Positions 35,859 through 49,336 are shown, counted from the first letter of the stretch. The stretch: DNA of 64,000 nucleotides from Streptomyces sp. SAT1 (GCF_001654495.1 NZ_CP015849.1:434001-498000); one strand, 5' to 3'. Numbers and translations are program-made. Notes: generated from the sequence alone by a model not told the origin.

Positions 35859-36762
35859 CAAGATCCGGTCGAGCGGCGGGAGTCGGCGGGGCGGCGGCGA
35901 GACCGCGCTCCAGGTCGTCCAGGGCCCGCCGGGCCGCACCGATCCGTTCCAGCAGGTCGTGCCGGTCCTCGGCGGGTGCGGGGACACGCGGGGGCGCGGG
36001 CGGGTCGTCCCGTTCCATCTCCCGGGCCTCGTCCAGGGAGGTCAGGACCACGCCGATGAGGACGTTGACCAGGACGAAGGAGGCGAGCAGCACATAGGAG
36101 GCGTAGTAGAGCAGGCTCCAGCGCGACACCTCCAGGCCGGCGTGCACCGCGTCGCCGATGCCGTCCAGGGTCATCAGCAGGAAGAGGGTGAGGGCGGCGC
36201 GGCCGAGGGAGCCGTAGTGCTGCGGGTCGGCGTGGCCGAAGAGGACCCAGCCGACCATGGCGTAGACGTACAGCAGGAGGGTCCCGACGAGCAGGAAGCT
36301 GAGGGTGCCGGGCAGGCTGCGGGCCACCGCGACCAGCACGACGCGCAGTTGGGGCAGGAAGCGGGCGGTGCGCAGCACGCGGGCCAGGCGCAGCAGCCGC
36401 AGCACGGTGGCGTTCTCGCGGACCAGGGGCAGGAAGGCGCAGAGCACCACGGCGAGGTCGAAGAGGTTCCACGGGTCCTTGAGGAAGTCCCGCGGCCGGT
36501 CGGCGTGGGCGGCCAGGCGCAGCAGGATCTCCGCGGTGAACACCGCCAGGCAGGCGTGTTCGGCCAGGCGTAACCCGTGGTGCCACCGTGCGGCGAGTCC
36601 GGGGTAGGTCTCGACGCCCAGCAGGGCGGCGTTGAGGAGGATGACGGCGAAGACGGCGAGGGCGAACCACCGGGCCTCGGTGAGGCCGCGGCAGCGGTGT
36701 GCCAGCCGGGTGCGGGCGGTGTCCGGCGCGGTGGCGGTCTCCCGGGGGTGCTGCTGCGGCAT
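35842..36762 (-). CDS. Single-domain voltage-gated-type cation channel (Nav/Cav-like)
   Basis: A 306-residue six-helix ion transport protein. Helices S1-S3 span about 32-115. S4 carries five arginines at every third position (Arg122, 125, 128, 131, 134), the voltage-sensor pattern. S5 is about 152-176, the pore loop about 188-206 and S6 about 213-240. A charged tail with heptad-like DRHDLLERIGAARRALDDLERGL follows, as in the coiled-coil bundle of NaChBac relatives. The filter reads T-L-D-G-I-G-D (198-204), not the sodium-type TLESW; paired Asp at 200 and 204 recalls calcium-selective variants. ATG 36762 lies 12 bases after AAGGAG; GTG 36783 is the alternative. A long palindrome lies upstream. 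Confidence 0.82.
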   Translation of the reverse strand: MPQQHPRETATAPDTARTRLAHRCRGLTEARWFALAVFAVILLNAALLGVETYPGLAARWHHGLRLAEHACLAVFTAEILLRLAAHADRPRDFLKDPWNLFDLAVVLCAFLPLVRENATVLRLLRLARVLRTARFLPQLRVVLVAVARSLPGTLSFLLVGTLLLYVYAMVGWVLFGHADPQHYGSLGRAALTLFLLMTLDGIGDAVHAGLEVSRWSLLYYASYVLLASFVLVNVLIGVVLTSLDEAREMERDDPPAPPRVPAPAEDRHDLLERIGAARRALDDLERGLAAAPPTPAARPDLDRSFS

Positions 36763-36809
36763 CTGGCGCCGTCGCTCCTTCACGCAGGGGTCGCCTGCGG
36801 GACCCGTGA

Positions 36810-36837
36810 TGATCTTCTACAGCACTGTAGATGATCA
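36810..36837. promoter_or_regulatory. 28-bp near-perfect palindrome upstream of the channel gene
   Basis: The central CTACAG-CA-CTGTAG (36817-36830) is perfect, and the symmetry continues to TGATC/GATCA at both ends with a single mismatched pair (36815/36832). It lies 48 bp before ATG 36762. The TACA...TGTA core resembles BlaI/MecI-type operators, but no such regulator is in the window. Confidence 0.6.
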
Positions 36838-36856
36838 CGGACGGGCGTGGCCCGCT

Positions 36857-36893
36857 CCCGGCCGGCGCCCGCACCCGCGGGGCGCCGGCCGGG
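36857..36893. terminator. Hairpin terminator after phosphoglucomutase
   Basis: A perfect 14-bp inverted repeat with a 9-base loop (arms 36857-36870 and 36880-36893) starts 16 bp beyond the stop codon of the leftward pgm gene. Confidence 0.7.
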
Positions 36894-36908
36894 GACGCGG
36901 CGCGCGGT

Positions 36909-38558
<1,650 letters not shown>

Positions 38559-38743
38559 GACTGCCACTCCTCGTCCTCGGTGTCCGGTGCCTGGGGTTCC
38601 AGGTGTTCCGGTGGTCGACGGCCCTGTGTCCACTCGCGATCTCCATCTTCCCCCGCTCGCGACCGGCCGACGCACCCGAGTCCGAGGAGCGGGACCCGGG
38701 TGCGGGAGGGGCGGGGGCGGCGCACCCGGCCCCCGCCGGTCGT

Positions 38744-39412
38744 TCAGCGCCGTGCCACCAGCCGGGACAGGGCGATGTTGAGTTCGAGGACGTTCACCCG
38801 GGGTTCGCCCATGAAGCCCAGGGTGCGGCCCTCGGTGTGGTCGGCGACCAGCCGCTGCACCCGGGCGGGCGGCAGGCCGTTGCGCTCGGCGACCCGGTAC
38901 ACCTGGATCCGCGCGTACTGCGGGGAGATGTCGGGGTCGAGACCGGAGCCGGAGGAGGTGACCGCGTCGGCCGGGACGTCGGCGGGCGAGACGGGATGGC
39001 CGGGCACCGAGTTGTCCTTGACGACGGCCGCCTGGGCCTCCCGTACCTGGTCGACGAGGGTCTTGTTGTCGGCGGCGAGGTTGGTGGCGCCGGACACCAG
39101 CAGCTTGTAGCGGGTGTTCAGGGTGTTGGTGGCCAGCCCGTTGGCGGGCCGGCCCTGGAACCACTTCAGGTCGGCGGCCGGTGTCCGCTGCCCCTTCTTG
39201 AGCGGGAGGTCGTAGGACTGGCCGATGAGGGCGGAGCCGACGACCCTGCCGCCCGAGCTGACCTCGGAGCCGTTGGCCTTGCCCGGGAACAGCCCCTGGG
39301 CGATGCCGGTGACCAGGAGCGGATAGAGGACGCCGGTGACCAGTGTCAGCACGAGCAGCGCGCGCAGGCCCGCGCCCAGCAGCCGGGCGGTGTTCGGGAG
39401 GGTGTTGTTCAT
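38744..39412 (-). CDS. kdpC: Potassium-transporting ATPase subunit C
   Basis: A 222-residue single-pass KdpC. The N-terminal helix is [28 protein letters not shown] (about 17-44), and the extracytoplasmic domain has [24 protein letters not shown], FQGRPA and [23 protein letters not shown], all family hallmarks. It starts 5 bp after the kdpB stop and ends the operon. KdpC stabilises nucleotide binding and gating in the KdpFABC pump. Confidence 0.96.
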   Translation of the reverse strand: MNNTLPNTARLLGAGLRALLVLTLVTGVLYPLLVTGIAQGLFPGKANGSEVSSGGRVVGSALIGQSYDLPLKKGQRTPAADLKWFQGRPANGLATNTLNTRYKLLVSGATNLAADNKTLVDQVREAQAAVVKDNSVPGHPVSPADVPADAVTSSGSGLDPDISPQYARIQVYRVAERNGLPPARVQRLVADHTEGRTLGFMGEPRVNVLELNIALSRLVARR

Positions 39413-39417
39413 GGCCG

Positions 39418-41636
<2,219 letters not shown>

Positions 41637-41637
<1 letters not shown>

Positions 41638-43313
41638 CACGCCAGCCCTTCGGCGAGCGGGCCCAGCGCCAGGGCCGGGAAGTAGGTCAGCCCGGTGATG
41701 ATGAGGATCGCGCCCACGAGCAGCCCGGCGAACAGCGGCTTCTCGGTGCGCAGGGTGCCCGCGGTGACCGGTACCGGCCGCTGCTCGGCCAGCGAGCCGG
41801 CCAGCGCCAGGACGAACACCATCGGCAGGAAGCGGCCGAGCAGCATGGCCAGTCCGGTGGTGGTGTTGAACCAGTCCGTGTTCGCGTTCAGACCGGCGAA
41901 GGCCGAGCCGTTGTTGTTGGCCGCCGAGGTGAAGGCGTACAGCACCTCGGAGAAGCCGTGCGCGCCCGGGTTGAGCATCGAGTGCGGCGGGGTCGGCAGC
42001 GCCATGGACAGCGCGGTGAAGACCAGGACGAGCGTCGGGGTGACCAGGATGTAGCAGGCGGCGAGCTTGATCTCGCGGGCGCCGATCTTCCGGCCCAGGT
42101 ACTCGGGGGTGCGGCCGACCATGAGGCCCGCGATGAACACCGCGATCACGGCCATGATCAGCATGCCGTAGAGGCCGGATCCGGTGCCGCCGGGCGCGAT
42201 CTCGCCGAGCATCATCCCGAGCAGGGTGATGCCGCCGCCCAGTCCGGTGAAGGAGGAGTGGAAGGAGTCCACCGCGCCGGTCGAGGTGAGGGTGGTGGCC
42301 ACCGCGAAGATCGAGGAGGCGCCCACGCCGAAGCGGGTCTCCTTGCCCTCCATGGCGCCGCCCGCGAGCTGCAGGGCGCCCTCGTGGTGGGCGAACTCGG
42401 TCCACATCATCAGGGCCGTGAAGCCGAGCCAGATGGTGGCCATGGCCGCCAGGATCGCGTAGCCCTGGCGCACCGAGCCGACCATCAGGCCGAAGGTGCG
42501 GGTCAGCGAGAACGGGATGACCAGGATCAGGAAGATCTCGAACAGGTTGGTGAACGGCGTGGGGTTCTCGAAGGGGTGGGCGCTGTTGGCGTTGAAGTAG
42601 CCGCCGCCGTTGGTGCCCAGCTCCTTGATGGCCTCCTGCGAGGCGACCGCGCCGCCGTTCCACTGCTGCGAGCCTCCCATGCTGTGTCCATCGAAGAACT
42701 GACCGACCTCGTGGATCCCGGAGAAGTTCTGGATCGCGCCGCACGCCACCAGCACGACGGCGGCGAGCGCGGCGATCGGCACGAGGATGCGCACGGTGCC
42801 GCGCACCAGGTCCACCCAGAAGTTGCCCAGCTCGCCGGTGCGGGACCGGGAGAAGCCGCGGACCAGGGCGATGGCGACGGCGATGCCGACCGCGGCCGAC
42901 ACGAAGTTCTGCACGGCCAGACCCGCGGTCTGCACGACGTGCCCCATCGTCTGCTCGCCGGCGTACGACTGCCAGTTGGTGTTGGTGACGAAGGACGCCG
43001 CGGTGTCGAACGCCTGCGCGGGCTCGACGGAACGGAAGCCGAGGGAGAGCGGCAGCACCCCCTGGATCCGCTGGAGCAGGTACAGGAACAGCACACCCGC
43101 CGCGGAGAAGGCGAGGACCGCCCGCAGATAGGCGGGCCAGCGCATCCGCGCCCCGGGGTCGGCACCGATGCCCCGGTAGATCCACCGCTCGACACGCCAG
43201 TGCCGCTCGGTGGTGTAGACCCGGGCCATGTAGGAGCCGAGGGGTATGTAGGCCAGTGCCAGTGCGCCCATCAGGGCGAGCATCTGGAGCACACCGGCGA
43301 GTACGGAACTCAT
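41637..43313 (-). CDS. kdpA: Potassium-transporting ATPase subunit A
   Basis: A 558-residue K+-selective channel-like subunit with ten or more helices. Four degenerate selectivity-filter repeats are visible, among them [12 protein letters not shown] (about 111-122), [21 protein letters not shown] (about 232-252), TSTGAVDS and [14 protein letters not shown]. It starts 8 bp after the kdpF stop and its stop overlaps the first kdpB start by one base. It binds K+ outside and passes it to KdpB. Confidence 0.96.
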
Positions 43314-43321
43314 GGCGGGGC

Positions 43322-43411
43322 TCAGAACCTCTCCGGGAAGATCAGGGCGAGGACGAGATAGCCCAGCAGGGCGACGGCCACGATCAGGCCGACGACGTTC
43401 TCGGCGGTCAC
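43322..43411 (-). CDS. kdpF: KdpF, small stabilising subunit of the potassium pump
   Basis: A 29-residue single-helix peptide ([20 protein letters not shown] then LALIFPERF). The PERF end and the place just before kdpA are diagnostic. GTG 43411 overlaps the stop of the preceding 27-aa peptide by four bases (GTGA). Confidence 0.9.
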   Translation of the reverse strand: MTAENVVGLIVAVALLGYLVLALIFPERF

Positions 43412-43491
43412 AGCTTCGTCACCCCCTTGGCGACGAGGGCCACCAGCGCGAAGACCGCGAGTGTGGTGACGACGAAGGCCAGATCGGCCAT
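43408..43491 (-). CDS. 27-residue membrane peptide, first gene of the kdp operon
   Basis: [20 protein letters not shown] followed by AKGVTKL: one hydrophobic helix with a basic C-terminal end, similar in size and shape to KdpF but not in sequence. CAGGAG (43498-43503) lies seven bases before ATG 43491, a near-perfect ribosome site, and the stop overlaps the kdpF start, so it is translated with the pump genes. KdpF itself has no site as good, hence this peptide may drive kdpF translation, join the complex, or both. No family name is known to me. Confidence 0.78.
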   Translation of the reverse strand: MADLAFVVTTLAVFALVALVAKGVTKL

Positions 43492-43598
43492 CGTGAGCTC
43501 CTGGAATGGTTCGGATGCTTCGGACGAGTAGAGGAAAACCCCTGTACAGGTCGGTCCGAACGTCCGTTGACGCCTCTCATACGGCCCGCGCCCCGGCC

Positions 43599-43637
43599 TT
43601 GACGCCGCCCTGACGTGGCCCTGACGCGGCTCTGACA
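43599..43637. promoter_or_regulatory. Four direct repeats of YTGACR with exact 11-bp period upstream of kdp
   Basis: TTGACG, CTGACG, CTGACG and CTGACA place TGAC at 43600, 43611, 43622 and 43633, exactly 11 bp apart. A fifth TTGACG at 43567 is nearly in phase (32 bp away). Direct repeats at 11-bp spacing are how OmpR/PhoB-type response regulators bind. KdpE belongs to that family and kdp is 110 bp away, so KdpE control is a good inference. The SatP-like gene on the other side could be a target too. Confidence 0.55.
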
Positions 43638-43688
43638 CCGGGCGCCACCTCGGCGTTTCCCGCGGAGGCCGACGGGTACGCGGCGGGC

Positions 43689-44366
43689 GTGATCCGCACC
43701 GAAGCGGACCGGGCGCGGGGCGCCACCGTCACCGTCCGGCCGTACGGCAATCCCCTGCCGCTGGGGTTCTTCGCCTTCGGCATCGGCATGTTCCTGCTCG
43801 CCGGGATCTCCCTCGGGCTGATCGGCGGCGACCAGATGCGCCCGGCGGGCATCCTGCTCGCGGTCTTCGTCTTCCCGCTGGAGTTCCTGGCCGCGGTGAT
43901 GGCCTTCCTGTCCCGGGACACGGCGGCCGCGGCGGCGCTCGGGCTGTTCGCCACCTCGTGGGCGGCGCAGGGCGTGCTCCACATCGCCGCGCCGGACCAG
44001 GACCGGAGCGTGGCCACCGGCATGTACCTGGGCGCCTTCGCCCTCATGCTGGTGCCGCTCGCGGTCACCGGCTTCCTGGGCAAGACGCTGCTCGGCGCGG
44101 TGCTGAGCGTGTCGGCGGTGCGCACCGCGCTGGCGGCCGCCGACGAGCTGGGTGCGCCGGAGGCGGTCCGGCTCGCCGATGCCGCCGCCGCGCTGCTGCT
44201 GGTGCTGCTCGCCCTGTACGCGGGGACCGCCTTCCTGCTGGAGGACCTGCGCCGGCGTACGGTGCTGCCCGTCCGGCGGCGCGGCGAGGCGCGGCGCGTC
44301 ATGGAGGAGGCGGACGACGGGGCGGACCGGCCGCCGCGCGAGCCCGGCGTCCGCGGGCAGCTGTGA
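43689..44366 (+). CDS. GPR1/FUN34/YaaH (SatP)-family acetate/succinate transporter-like protein
   Basis: A 225-residue protein with six helices between residues 25 and 190. The family signature N-P-x-P-L-G is present as YGNPLPLGFFAFGIGMFLL (about 19-37). SatP proteins carry acetate, succinate or ammonium-linked flux. A hydrophilic, Arg/Glu-rich C-terminus of about 35 residues follows. GTG 43689 is the first in-frame start and has no good ribosome site nearby; the GGAGG at 43664 is too far. It is divergent from kdp, sharing the repeat-bearing intergenic region. Confidence 0.78.
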   Translation: MIRTEADRARGATVTVRPYGNPLPLGFFAFGIGMFLLAGISLGLIGGDQMRPAGILLAVFVFPLEFLAAVMAFLSRDTAAAAALGLFATSWAAQGVLHIAAPDQDRSVATGMYLGAFALMLVPLAVTGFLGKTLLGAVLSVSAVRTALAAADELGAPEAVRLADAAAALLLVLLALYAGTAFLLEDLRRRTVLPVRRRGEARRVMEEADDGADRPPREPGVRGQL

Positions 44367-44402
44367 GCGCCGGGGACGGGTCCGCGGCGAGGCCGGCCGG
44401 GG

Positions 44403-44771
44403 TCAGGTCTGGGTGACGGCCGCAGCCAGCAGGACGGCCGCGGCGATCACCGTGAGTCCGGCGATCGAGAAGGCCAGACAGCGGGCGCGGAGCCGCTGGT
44501 AGCGCTCCTCGTACTCGCCGCGCAGCGCCCGGCAGCGGTCGGCGACGCGTTGCAGATCGGCCCGCGCCCGGGTGAGGCTGTCGCGGACATAGTGCGCCTC
44601 GATCTCCTCGCGCTGGGCGGTGGTCAGCCACGGCAGCGGCTCGGTGAAGGCGCGGGCCCGCTCCTCGGCCTCGGCGATCCTGGCCTGCCACAGCAGATAG
44701 CCCTCCACCTGGTCGGCCAGGTGGGCGGGGGCGAGCGGCTCCTCGCCCGTGCGTCCCGCCGCGTCCGTCAT
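44403..44771 (-). CDS. Small tail-anchored protein coupled to cytochrome oxidase subunit I
   Basis: A 122-residue protein. A helical cytoplasmic part rich in Glu and Arg ([39 protein letters not shown], probably coiled coil, 25-95) leads to one C-terminal membrane helix ([20 protein letters not shown]). ATG 44771 overlaps the ctaD stop (ATGA), so it is made with the oxidase subunit. No known family; an assembly or accessory role for that oxidase is inferred from position only. Confidence 0.72.
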   Translation of the reverse strand: MTDAAGRTGEEPLAPAHLADQVEGYLLWQARIAEAEERARAFTEPLPWLTTAQREEIEAHYVRDSLTRARADLQRVADRCRALRGEYEERYQRLRARCLAFSIAGLTVIAAAVLLAAAVTQT

Positions 44772-46447
44772 GCCGGCAGGCCCAGGTTCTCCTGCCGGTC
44801 CGCCAGCGACACCTCCGGGTGGTTCAGGTCGAACGCCGGGGACTCGCTGCGGATCATGGGCAGGGTGACGAAATTGTGCCGCGGCGGCGGGCAGGACGTC
44901 GCCCACTCCAGCGACCGGCCGTAGCCCCACGGGTCGTCGACCTCGACCTTGCGGCCGTACTTCGCCGTCTTCCAGATGTTGTAGAGGAACGGCAGCATCG
45001 ACAGGCCCAGCAGGAAGGAGCCGATGGTGGAGACCATGTTCAGGCCGGTGAAGCCGTCGGCCGCCAGATAGTCGGCGTAGCGGCGGGGCATGCCCTCCGC
45101 GCCCAGCCAGTGCTGCACCAGGAAGGTGGTGTGGAAGCCGACGAACAGCATCCAGAAGGTCATCTTGCCCAGCCGCTCGTCGAGCATCTTGCCGGTCCAC
45201 TTCGGCCACCAGAAGTGGAATCCGGCGAACATCGCGAAGACGACCGTGCCGAAGACGACGTAGTGGAAGTGGGCCACCACGAAATAGCTGTCGGAGACGT
45301 GGAAGTCCAGCGGCGGGGAGGCCAGGAGGACACCGGTGAGACCGCCGAAGAGGAAGGTCACCAGGAAGCCGGCCGCCCACAGCATGGGGGTCTCGAAGGA
45401 GATCGACCCCTTCCACATGGTGCCGATCCAGTTGAAGAACTTCACGCCGGTCGGGACGGCGATGAGGAAGCTCATGAAGGAGAAGAACGGCAGCAGCACT
45501 CCGCCGGTGACGAACATATGGTGCGCCCACACCGTCACGGAGAGCCCGGCGATGGAGATGGTGGCGCCGACCAGGCCCATGTAGCCGAAGATCGGTTTGC
45601 GGGAGAAGACCGGGATGATCTCCGTGACGATGCCGAAGAACGGCAGCGCGATGATGTACACCTCGGGATGCCCGAAGAACCAGAAGAGGTGCTGCCACAG
45701 CAGCGCTCCGCCGTTGGCCGCGTCGAAGACATGGGCGCCGAACTTGCGGTCCGCCTCCAGGGCGAGCAGCGCGCCCGCGAGGACGGGGAAGGCGAGCAGC
45801 ACCAGGACACTGGTGAGCAGCACGTTCCACACGAAGATCGGCATGCGGAACATGGTCAGGCCCGGGGCGCGCATGCAGACGATCGTGGTGACGAAGTTGA
45901 CCGAGCCCATGATGGTGCCGAAGCCGGACAGCGCCAGACCCATGATCCACAGGTCGCCGCCGATGCCCGGTGAGTGCACCGCGTCGGTCAGCGGGGAGTA
46001 GGCGAACCAGCCGAAGTCGGCGGCGCCGTTCGGGGTGAGGAAGCTGCCCACCGCGATCAGCGAGCCGAGCAGGTAGAGCCAGTAGGCCAGCATGTTCAGC
46101 CGGGGGAAGGCCACGTCCGGCGCGCCGATCTGCAGCGGCATGATCCAGTTCGTGAAGCCGGCGAACAGCGGCGTCGCGAACATCAGCAGCATGACCGTGC
46201 CATGCATGGTGAACGCCTGGTTGAACTGCTCGGTGGACACGATCTGGAGACCCGGCCGGGCCAGCTCCGCGCGCATCACCAGCGCCAGGATGCCGCCGAA
46301 CAGGAAGAACACGAACGAGGTGACCAGGTACAGCGATCCGATCGTCTTGTGATCGGTCGTCGTGACCCACTTGACCACGACGGCTCCGGGTCGCAGGCGA
46401 CGACGGGGACCGGTGGTTTCCGGTGTGATCTGCTGAACGTCTGTCAT
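44768..46447 (-). CDS. ctaD: Cytochrome c oxidase subunit I (aa3-type)
   Basis: A 559-residue haem-copper oxidase core subunit with 12 helices that reduces oxygen to water and pumps protons. Haem/CuB histidines are in [10 protein letters not shown] (haem a), [10 protein letters not shown] (CuB, with the HPEVY cross-link), [10 protein letters not shown], and HFHYVVFG near the end. The K- and D-channel helices are present ([19 protein letters not shown]). It stands alone, without ctaC, ctaE or qcr genes, so it is probably an extra copy of the main ctaD. ATG 46447 lacks a strong ribosome site. Confidence 0.94.
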   Translation of the reverse strand: MTDVQQITPETTGPRRRLRPGAVVVKWVTTTDHKTIGSLYLVTSFVFFLFGGILALVMRAELARPGLQIVSTEQFNQAFTMHGTVMLLMFATPLFAGFTNWIMPLQIGAPDVAFPRLNMLAYWLYLLGSLIAVGSFLTPNGAADFGWFAYSPLTDAVHSPGIGGDLWIMGLALSGFGTIMGSVNFVTTIVCMRAPGLTMFRMPIFVWNVLLTSVLVLLAFPVLAGALLALEADRKFGAHVFDAANGGALLWQHLFWFFGHPEVYIIALPFFGIVTEIIPVFSRKPIFGYMGLVGATISIAGLSVTVWAHHMFVTGGVLLPFFSFMSFLIAVPTGVKFFNWIGTMWKGSISFETPMLWAAGFLVTFLFGGLTGVLLASPPLDFHVSDSYFVVAHFHYVVFGTVVFAMFAGFHFWWPKWTGKMLDERLGKMTFWMLFVGFHTTFLVQHWLGAEGMPRRYADYLAADGFTGLNMVSTIGSFLLGLSMLPFLYNIWKTAKYGRKVEVDDPWGYGRSLEWATSCPPPRHNFVTLPMIRSESPAFDLNHPEVSLADRQENLGLPA

Positions 46448-46605
46448 GCGGCCCGTGACACGCTTTCTCTCAAGACATGGATGCGTGGGTTCCGCCCCGC
46501 AGGGCTCGTCCTCATCCTCGCGTCTTGCGCGCGCGAAGCGCCGTCCGTCGTCGCCGGAATGGCCCAACGCCCGGCGGAATGCACCCGGTCGGCCTACTCC
46601 CCCGG

Positions 46606-47577
46606 CTACTCGGCCGGGGGCGCGGGGGGCGCCGGCCGGTCGGTGGCGACGGTGTGGGGCGGGAGTTGGGCCGGGCTCACCCGCTCGCCCAGCACCTCGG
46701 CCATGAACCGCACCAGCCAGCGCTGCGCGGGGGTGCGCGAGGACTCGTGCCGGGCGTAGAGCGCCACCTCGGTCGGCTCGGTCTCGAACGGCAGGCGGAC
46801 CAGGCGCACCCGGTGGGAGGCGGTGAAGACCTCACCGACGTACTCGGGGACGATCGCGATGAGGTCGGTCTGCTCCAGCAGATAGGGCAGCATCGAGAAG
46901 CGGGTGGCGTCCACGGCTACCCGGTCCAGGAGGTCGTGCGCGGCGAGCACGGCCCGCGGCACGACGTGTCCGCTGGGACCGAAGACCGTGGCGTGGTGCT
47001 CGGTGGCCAGGTCCGCGAGCGTGACCGCGTCGCCGCGGATGCGCGGGTGGTCGGCGGCGACCATGCCGACGTAGCGCTCGTGGAAGAGCGGGATCCGCAC
47101 GGTCCGGTGGGAGGTCAGCACCGGGGTGGCCACGAACGCGTCGAGGTCGCCGCGGCGCAGTTGCTGCTCGGCGTCGTCCACGTCCAGCGCCCGTACGGTG
47201 AAGGAGACCCCGGGCGCGCGCTCACGGGCCGCGGCCAGCAGCCGGGGCAGCAGGGTGGCCTCGCCGAGGTCGGACAGGGCCACGGTGAAGCAGCCCGCCA
47301 TGACCTCCGGCTCGAAGGTGTCGGCCTGGCGGACGGTGCCGTCGATCTCGGCGAGGGCGCGGCGCAGCGGCTCGTACAGCCGCCGGGCGCCCGCGGTGGG
47401 GCTCAGCCCGCGTCCGGTGCGCCGGAACAGCTCGTCGTCGAAGTGCCGGCGCAGCTTGCCCAGGCTGTAGCTGACGGTCGGCTGGGTGACGTGCAGGGTC
47501 TCGGCGGTGGCCGTGACACTGCCGGTCTCGTACAGCAGGACGAAGACCCGCGCGAGGTTGAGATCGAAGGTCTTCAT
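46606..47577 (-). CDS. LysR-family regulator of the benzoylformate genes
   Basis: A 323-residue LysR protein. The N-terminal HTH is [39 protein letters not shown] (about 8-46). The sensor domain has [17 protein letters not shown] and the usual two alpha/beta halves with a NodD/PcpR-like style. ATG 47577 is preferred over upstream ATG 47610 because MKTFDLNL is the common N-terminus of such proteins. It is divergent from the benzoylformate decarboxylase gene with 96 bp between, so it most likely activates that operon in response to an aromatic acid. Confidence 0.88.
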   Translation of the reverse strand: MKTFDLNLARVFVLLYETGSVTATAETLHVTQPTVSYSLGKLRRHFDDELFRRTGRGLSPTAGARRLYEPLRRALAEIDGTVRQADTFEPEVMAGCFTVALSDLGEATLLPRLLAAARERAPGVSFTVRALDVDDAEQQLRRGDLDAFVATPVLTSHRTVRIPLFHERYVGMVAADHPRIRGDAVTLADLATEHHATVFGPSGHVVPRAVLAAHDLLDRVAVDATRFSMLPYLLEQTDLIAIVPEYVGEVFTASHRVRLVRLPFETEPTEVALYARHESSRTPAQRWLVRFMAEVLGERVSPAQLPPHTVATDRPAPPAPPAE

Positions 47578-47673
47578 ATCGACCAACTCTATAACGCGGG
47601 CCCACAACATCTATTGGTGTTCATGTCGGAGCGTTGCCTAGCGTGCGTTGCGTCACTCCGAAAGGAACTTCCG

Positions 47674-49254
47674 GTGTCCTCCGTACGTCGTGTCTCCCAC
47701 GAGTTCCTGAAGCGTCAGGGCCTCACCACCGTGTTCGGCAACCCCGGCTCCAACGAGCTGCCGTTCCTCGCCGGCCTGCCCGCCGGTTTCCGCTACGTCC
47801 TCGGTCTGCACGAGGGTGCCGTCGTCGGCATGGCGGACGGCTACGCGCAGGCCACCGGCCGACCTGTGCTGGTCAACCTGCACGCCGCCTCCGGCTCCGG
47901 GAACGCCATGGGCGCGCTCACCAACGCCGTCTCCGCCCGCACCCCGCTGGTGATCGTCGCCGGGCAGCAGGTGCGCCCGGCCGTCGGCCCGGAGGCGAAC
48001 CTCGCCAACGTCGACGCCCCGGCCCTGATGAAGCCGCTGGTCGGCTGGGCGGCGGAGCCGGCGTGCGCCGAGGATGTGCCGCGCGCCCTCGCCCAGGCCG
48101 TCTTCGAGACGCGGCTCCAGCGGCGGCCGACGTACCTGTCGGTGCCGTACGACGACTGGGCGGCCGAGGCCGGCGACAACACCCTGGCGGTGCTGGACCG
48201 GCGGGTCGAGCGCGGTGCCGAGCCGAGCGCCGGACAGGGCCGCCGGCTGGCGGAGCTGGTCGCCTCGGCGCGCCGGCCCGCGCTGGTGCTGGGCGGCGAC
48301 ATCGACGCGGCCGGGCTCTTCGACGGCGCGGTGCGGCTGGCCGAGCGGCTGGGCGGTCCGGTGTGGGCGGCGCCCTCGCAGTTCCGGCTGCCCTTCCCCA
48401 ACCGGCACCCGCTGTTCCGCGGTGTGCTGCCCGCCGGGATCGCCCCCGTGTGCGCGGCGCTGGAGGGCCACGACCTGGTGCTGGTGCTGGGCGCTCCGGT
48501 GTTCCGCTACCACGAGTACCTGCCCGGCCGGTATCTGCCCGAGGGCACCCGGCTGATCCAGGTGACCGAGGACGCGGCAGCGGCGGCGCGGGCCCCGATG
48601 GGCGAGGCGCTGGTCGCCGACCCGGGCGCGGTCATCGAACTGCTGACCGAACGGCTCGGCGCGCCCACCGCGCCCGTCGGCCCGTACCGGCCCGTGCCCG
48701 AACCGGCCGCGGGTGAGGCCGGACGCCTGCACCCCGAGCAGGTCTTCGCCGCGCTCCGCGACGAGCAGCCCGAGGACACCGCGTACGTCGTCGAGTCGAC
48801 CTCCACGAGCGCCGCGTGGTGGCGCCAGATGGACCTGCGCCGGCCCGGCTCCTACTACTTCCCCGCGGCCGGCGGGCTCGGATTCGGGCTGCCCGGCGCC
48901 GTCGGGGTCGCCCTGGCGCAGCCGGACCGGCCGGTCGTCGGCGTGATCGGGGACGGCTCGGCGAACTACGGCATCACCGCGCTGTGGACGGCCGCCCAGC
49001 ACCGGGTCCCGCTGACCGTCGTCCTGCTGCGCAACGGGACGTACGGCGCGCTGCGCTGGTTCGGTGACCTGCTCGGGGTGCCCGACGCGCCGGGCCTGGA
49101 CATCCCCGGCCTGGACTTCACCAGGATCGCGGAGGGCTACGGAGTCGCCGCCCGGCAGGCCGGGGACGCCGAGGAACTGCGGGCCCTGCTCGCCGAGCGT
49201 CCGGACGGACCGCGGCTGATCCAGGTGGACACGGTGCTCACGACGCCCTCCTGA
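47674..49254 (+). CDS. mdlC: Benzoylformate decarboxylase (ThDP-dependent)
   Basis: A 526-residue ThDP enzyme that turns benzoylformate into benzaldehyde and CO2. Ser26 (FGNPGSNELPFL), Glu47 (HEGAVVGMADGY) and His70 (NLHAASGSGNAMG) fall at the very numbers of the Pseudomonas enzyme. The cofactor motif is GDGSANYGITALWTAAQHRV. GTG 47674 has AAAGGAA and is preferred over an upstream in-frame ATG. Together with the following dehydrogenase and MFS gene it forms the lower mandelate route; a mandelate dehydrogenase is not in view. Confidence 0.92.
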   Translation: MSSVRRVSHEFLKRQGLTTVFGNPGSNELPFLAGLPAGFRYVLGLHEGAVVGMADGYAQATGRPVLVNLHAASGSGNAMGALTNAVSARTPLVIVAGQQVRPAVGPEANLANVDAPALMKPLVGWAAEPACAEDVPRALAQAVFETRLQRRPTYLSVPYDDWAAEAGDNTLAVLDRRVERGAEPSAGQGRRLAELVASARRPALVLGGDIDAAGLFDGAVRLAERLGGPVWAAPSQFRLPFPNRHPLFRGVLPAGIAPVCAALEGHDLVLVLGAPVFRYHEYLPGRYLPEGTRLIQVTEDAAAAARAPMGEALVADPGAVIELLTERLGAPTAPVGPYRPVPEPAAGEAGRLHPEQVFAALRDEQPEDTAYVVESTSTSAAWWRQMDLRRPGSYYFPAAGGLGFGLPGAVGVALAQPDRPVVGVIGDGSANYGITALWTAAQHRVPLTVVLLRNGTYGALRWFGDLLGVPDAPGLDIPGLDFTRIAEGYGVAARQAGDAEELRALLAERPDGPRLIQVDTVLTTPS

Positions 49255-49336
49255 CGGGAACAACGCCCGCAGCGCGGCACGCGGCACCTGCTGGCCGCCC
49301 CCGCGCACCACCCACGGAAACGAGAGGGAACCTTCG

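Noticed and set aside
38559..38743. Search for kdpDE sensor genes near the kdp operon
   Set aside because: Neither side of the operon holds a histidine kinase or response regulator gene; they must be elsewhere, if present.
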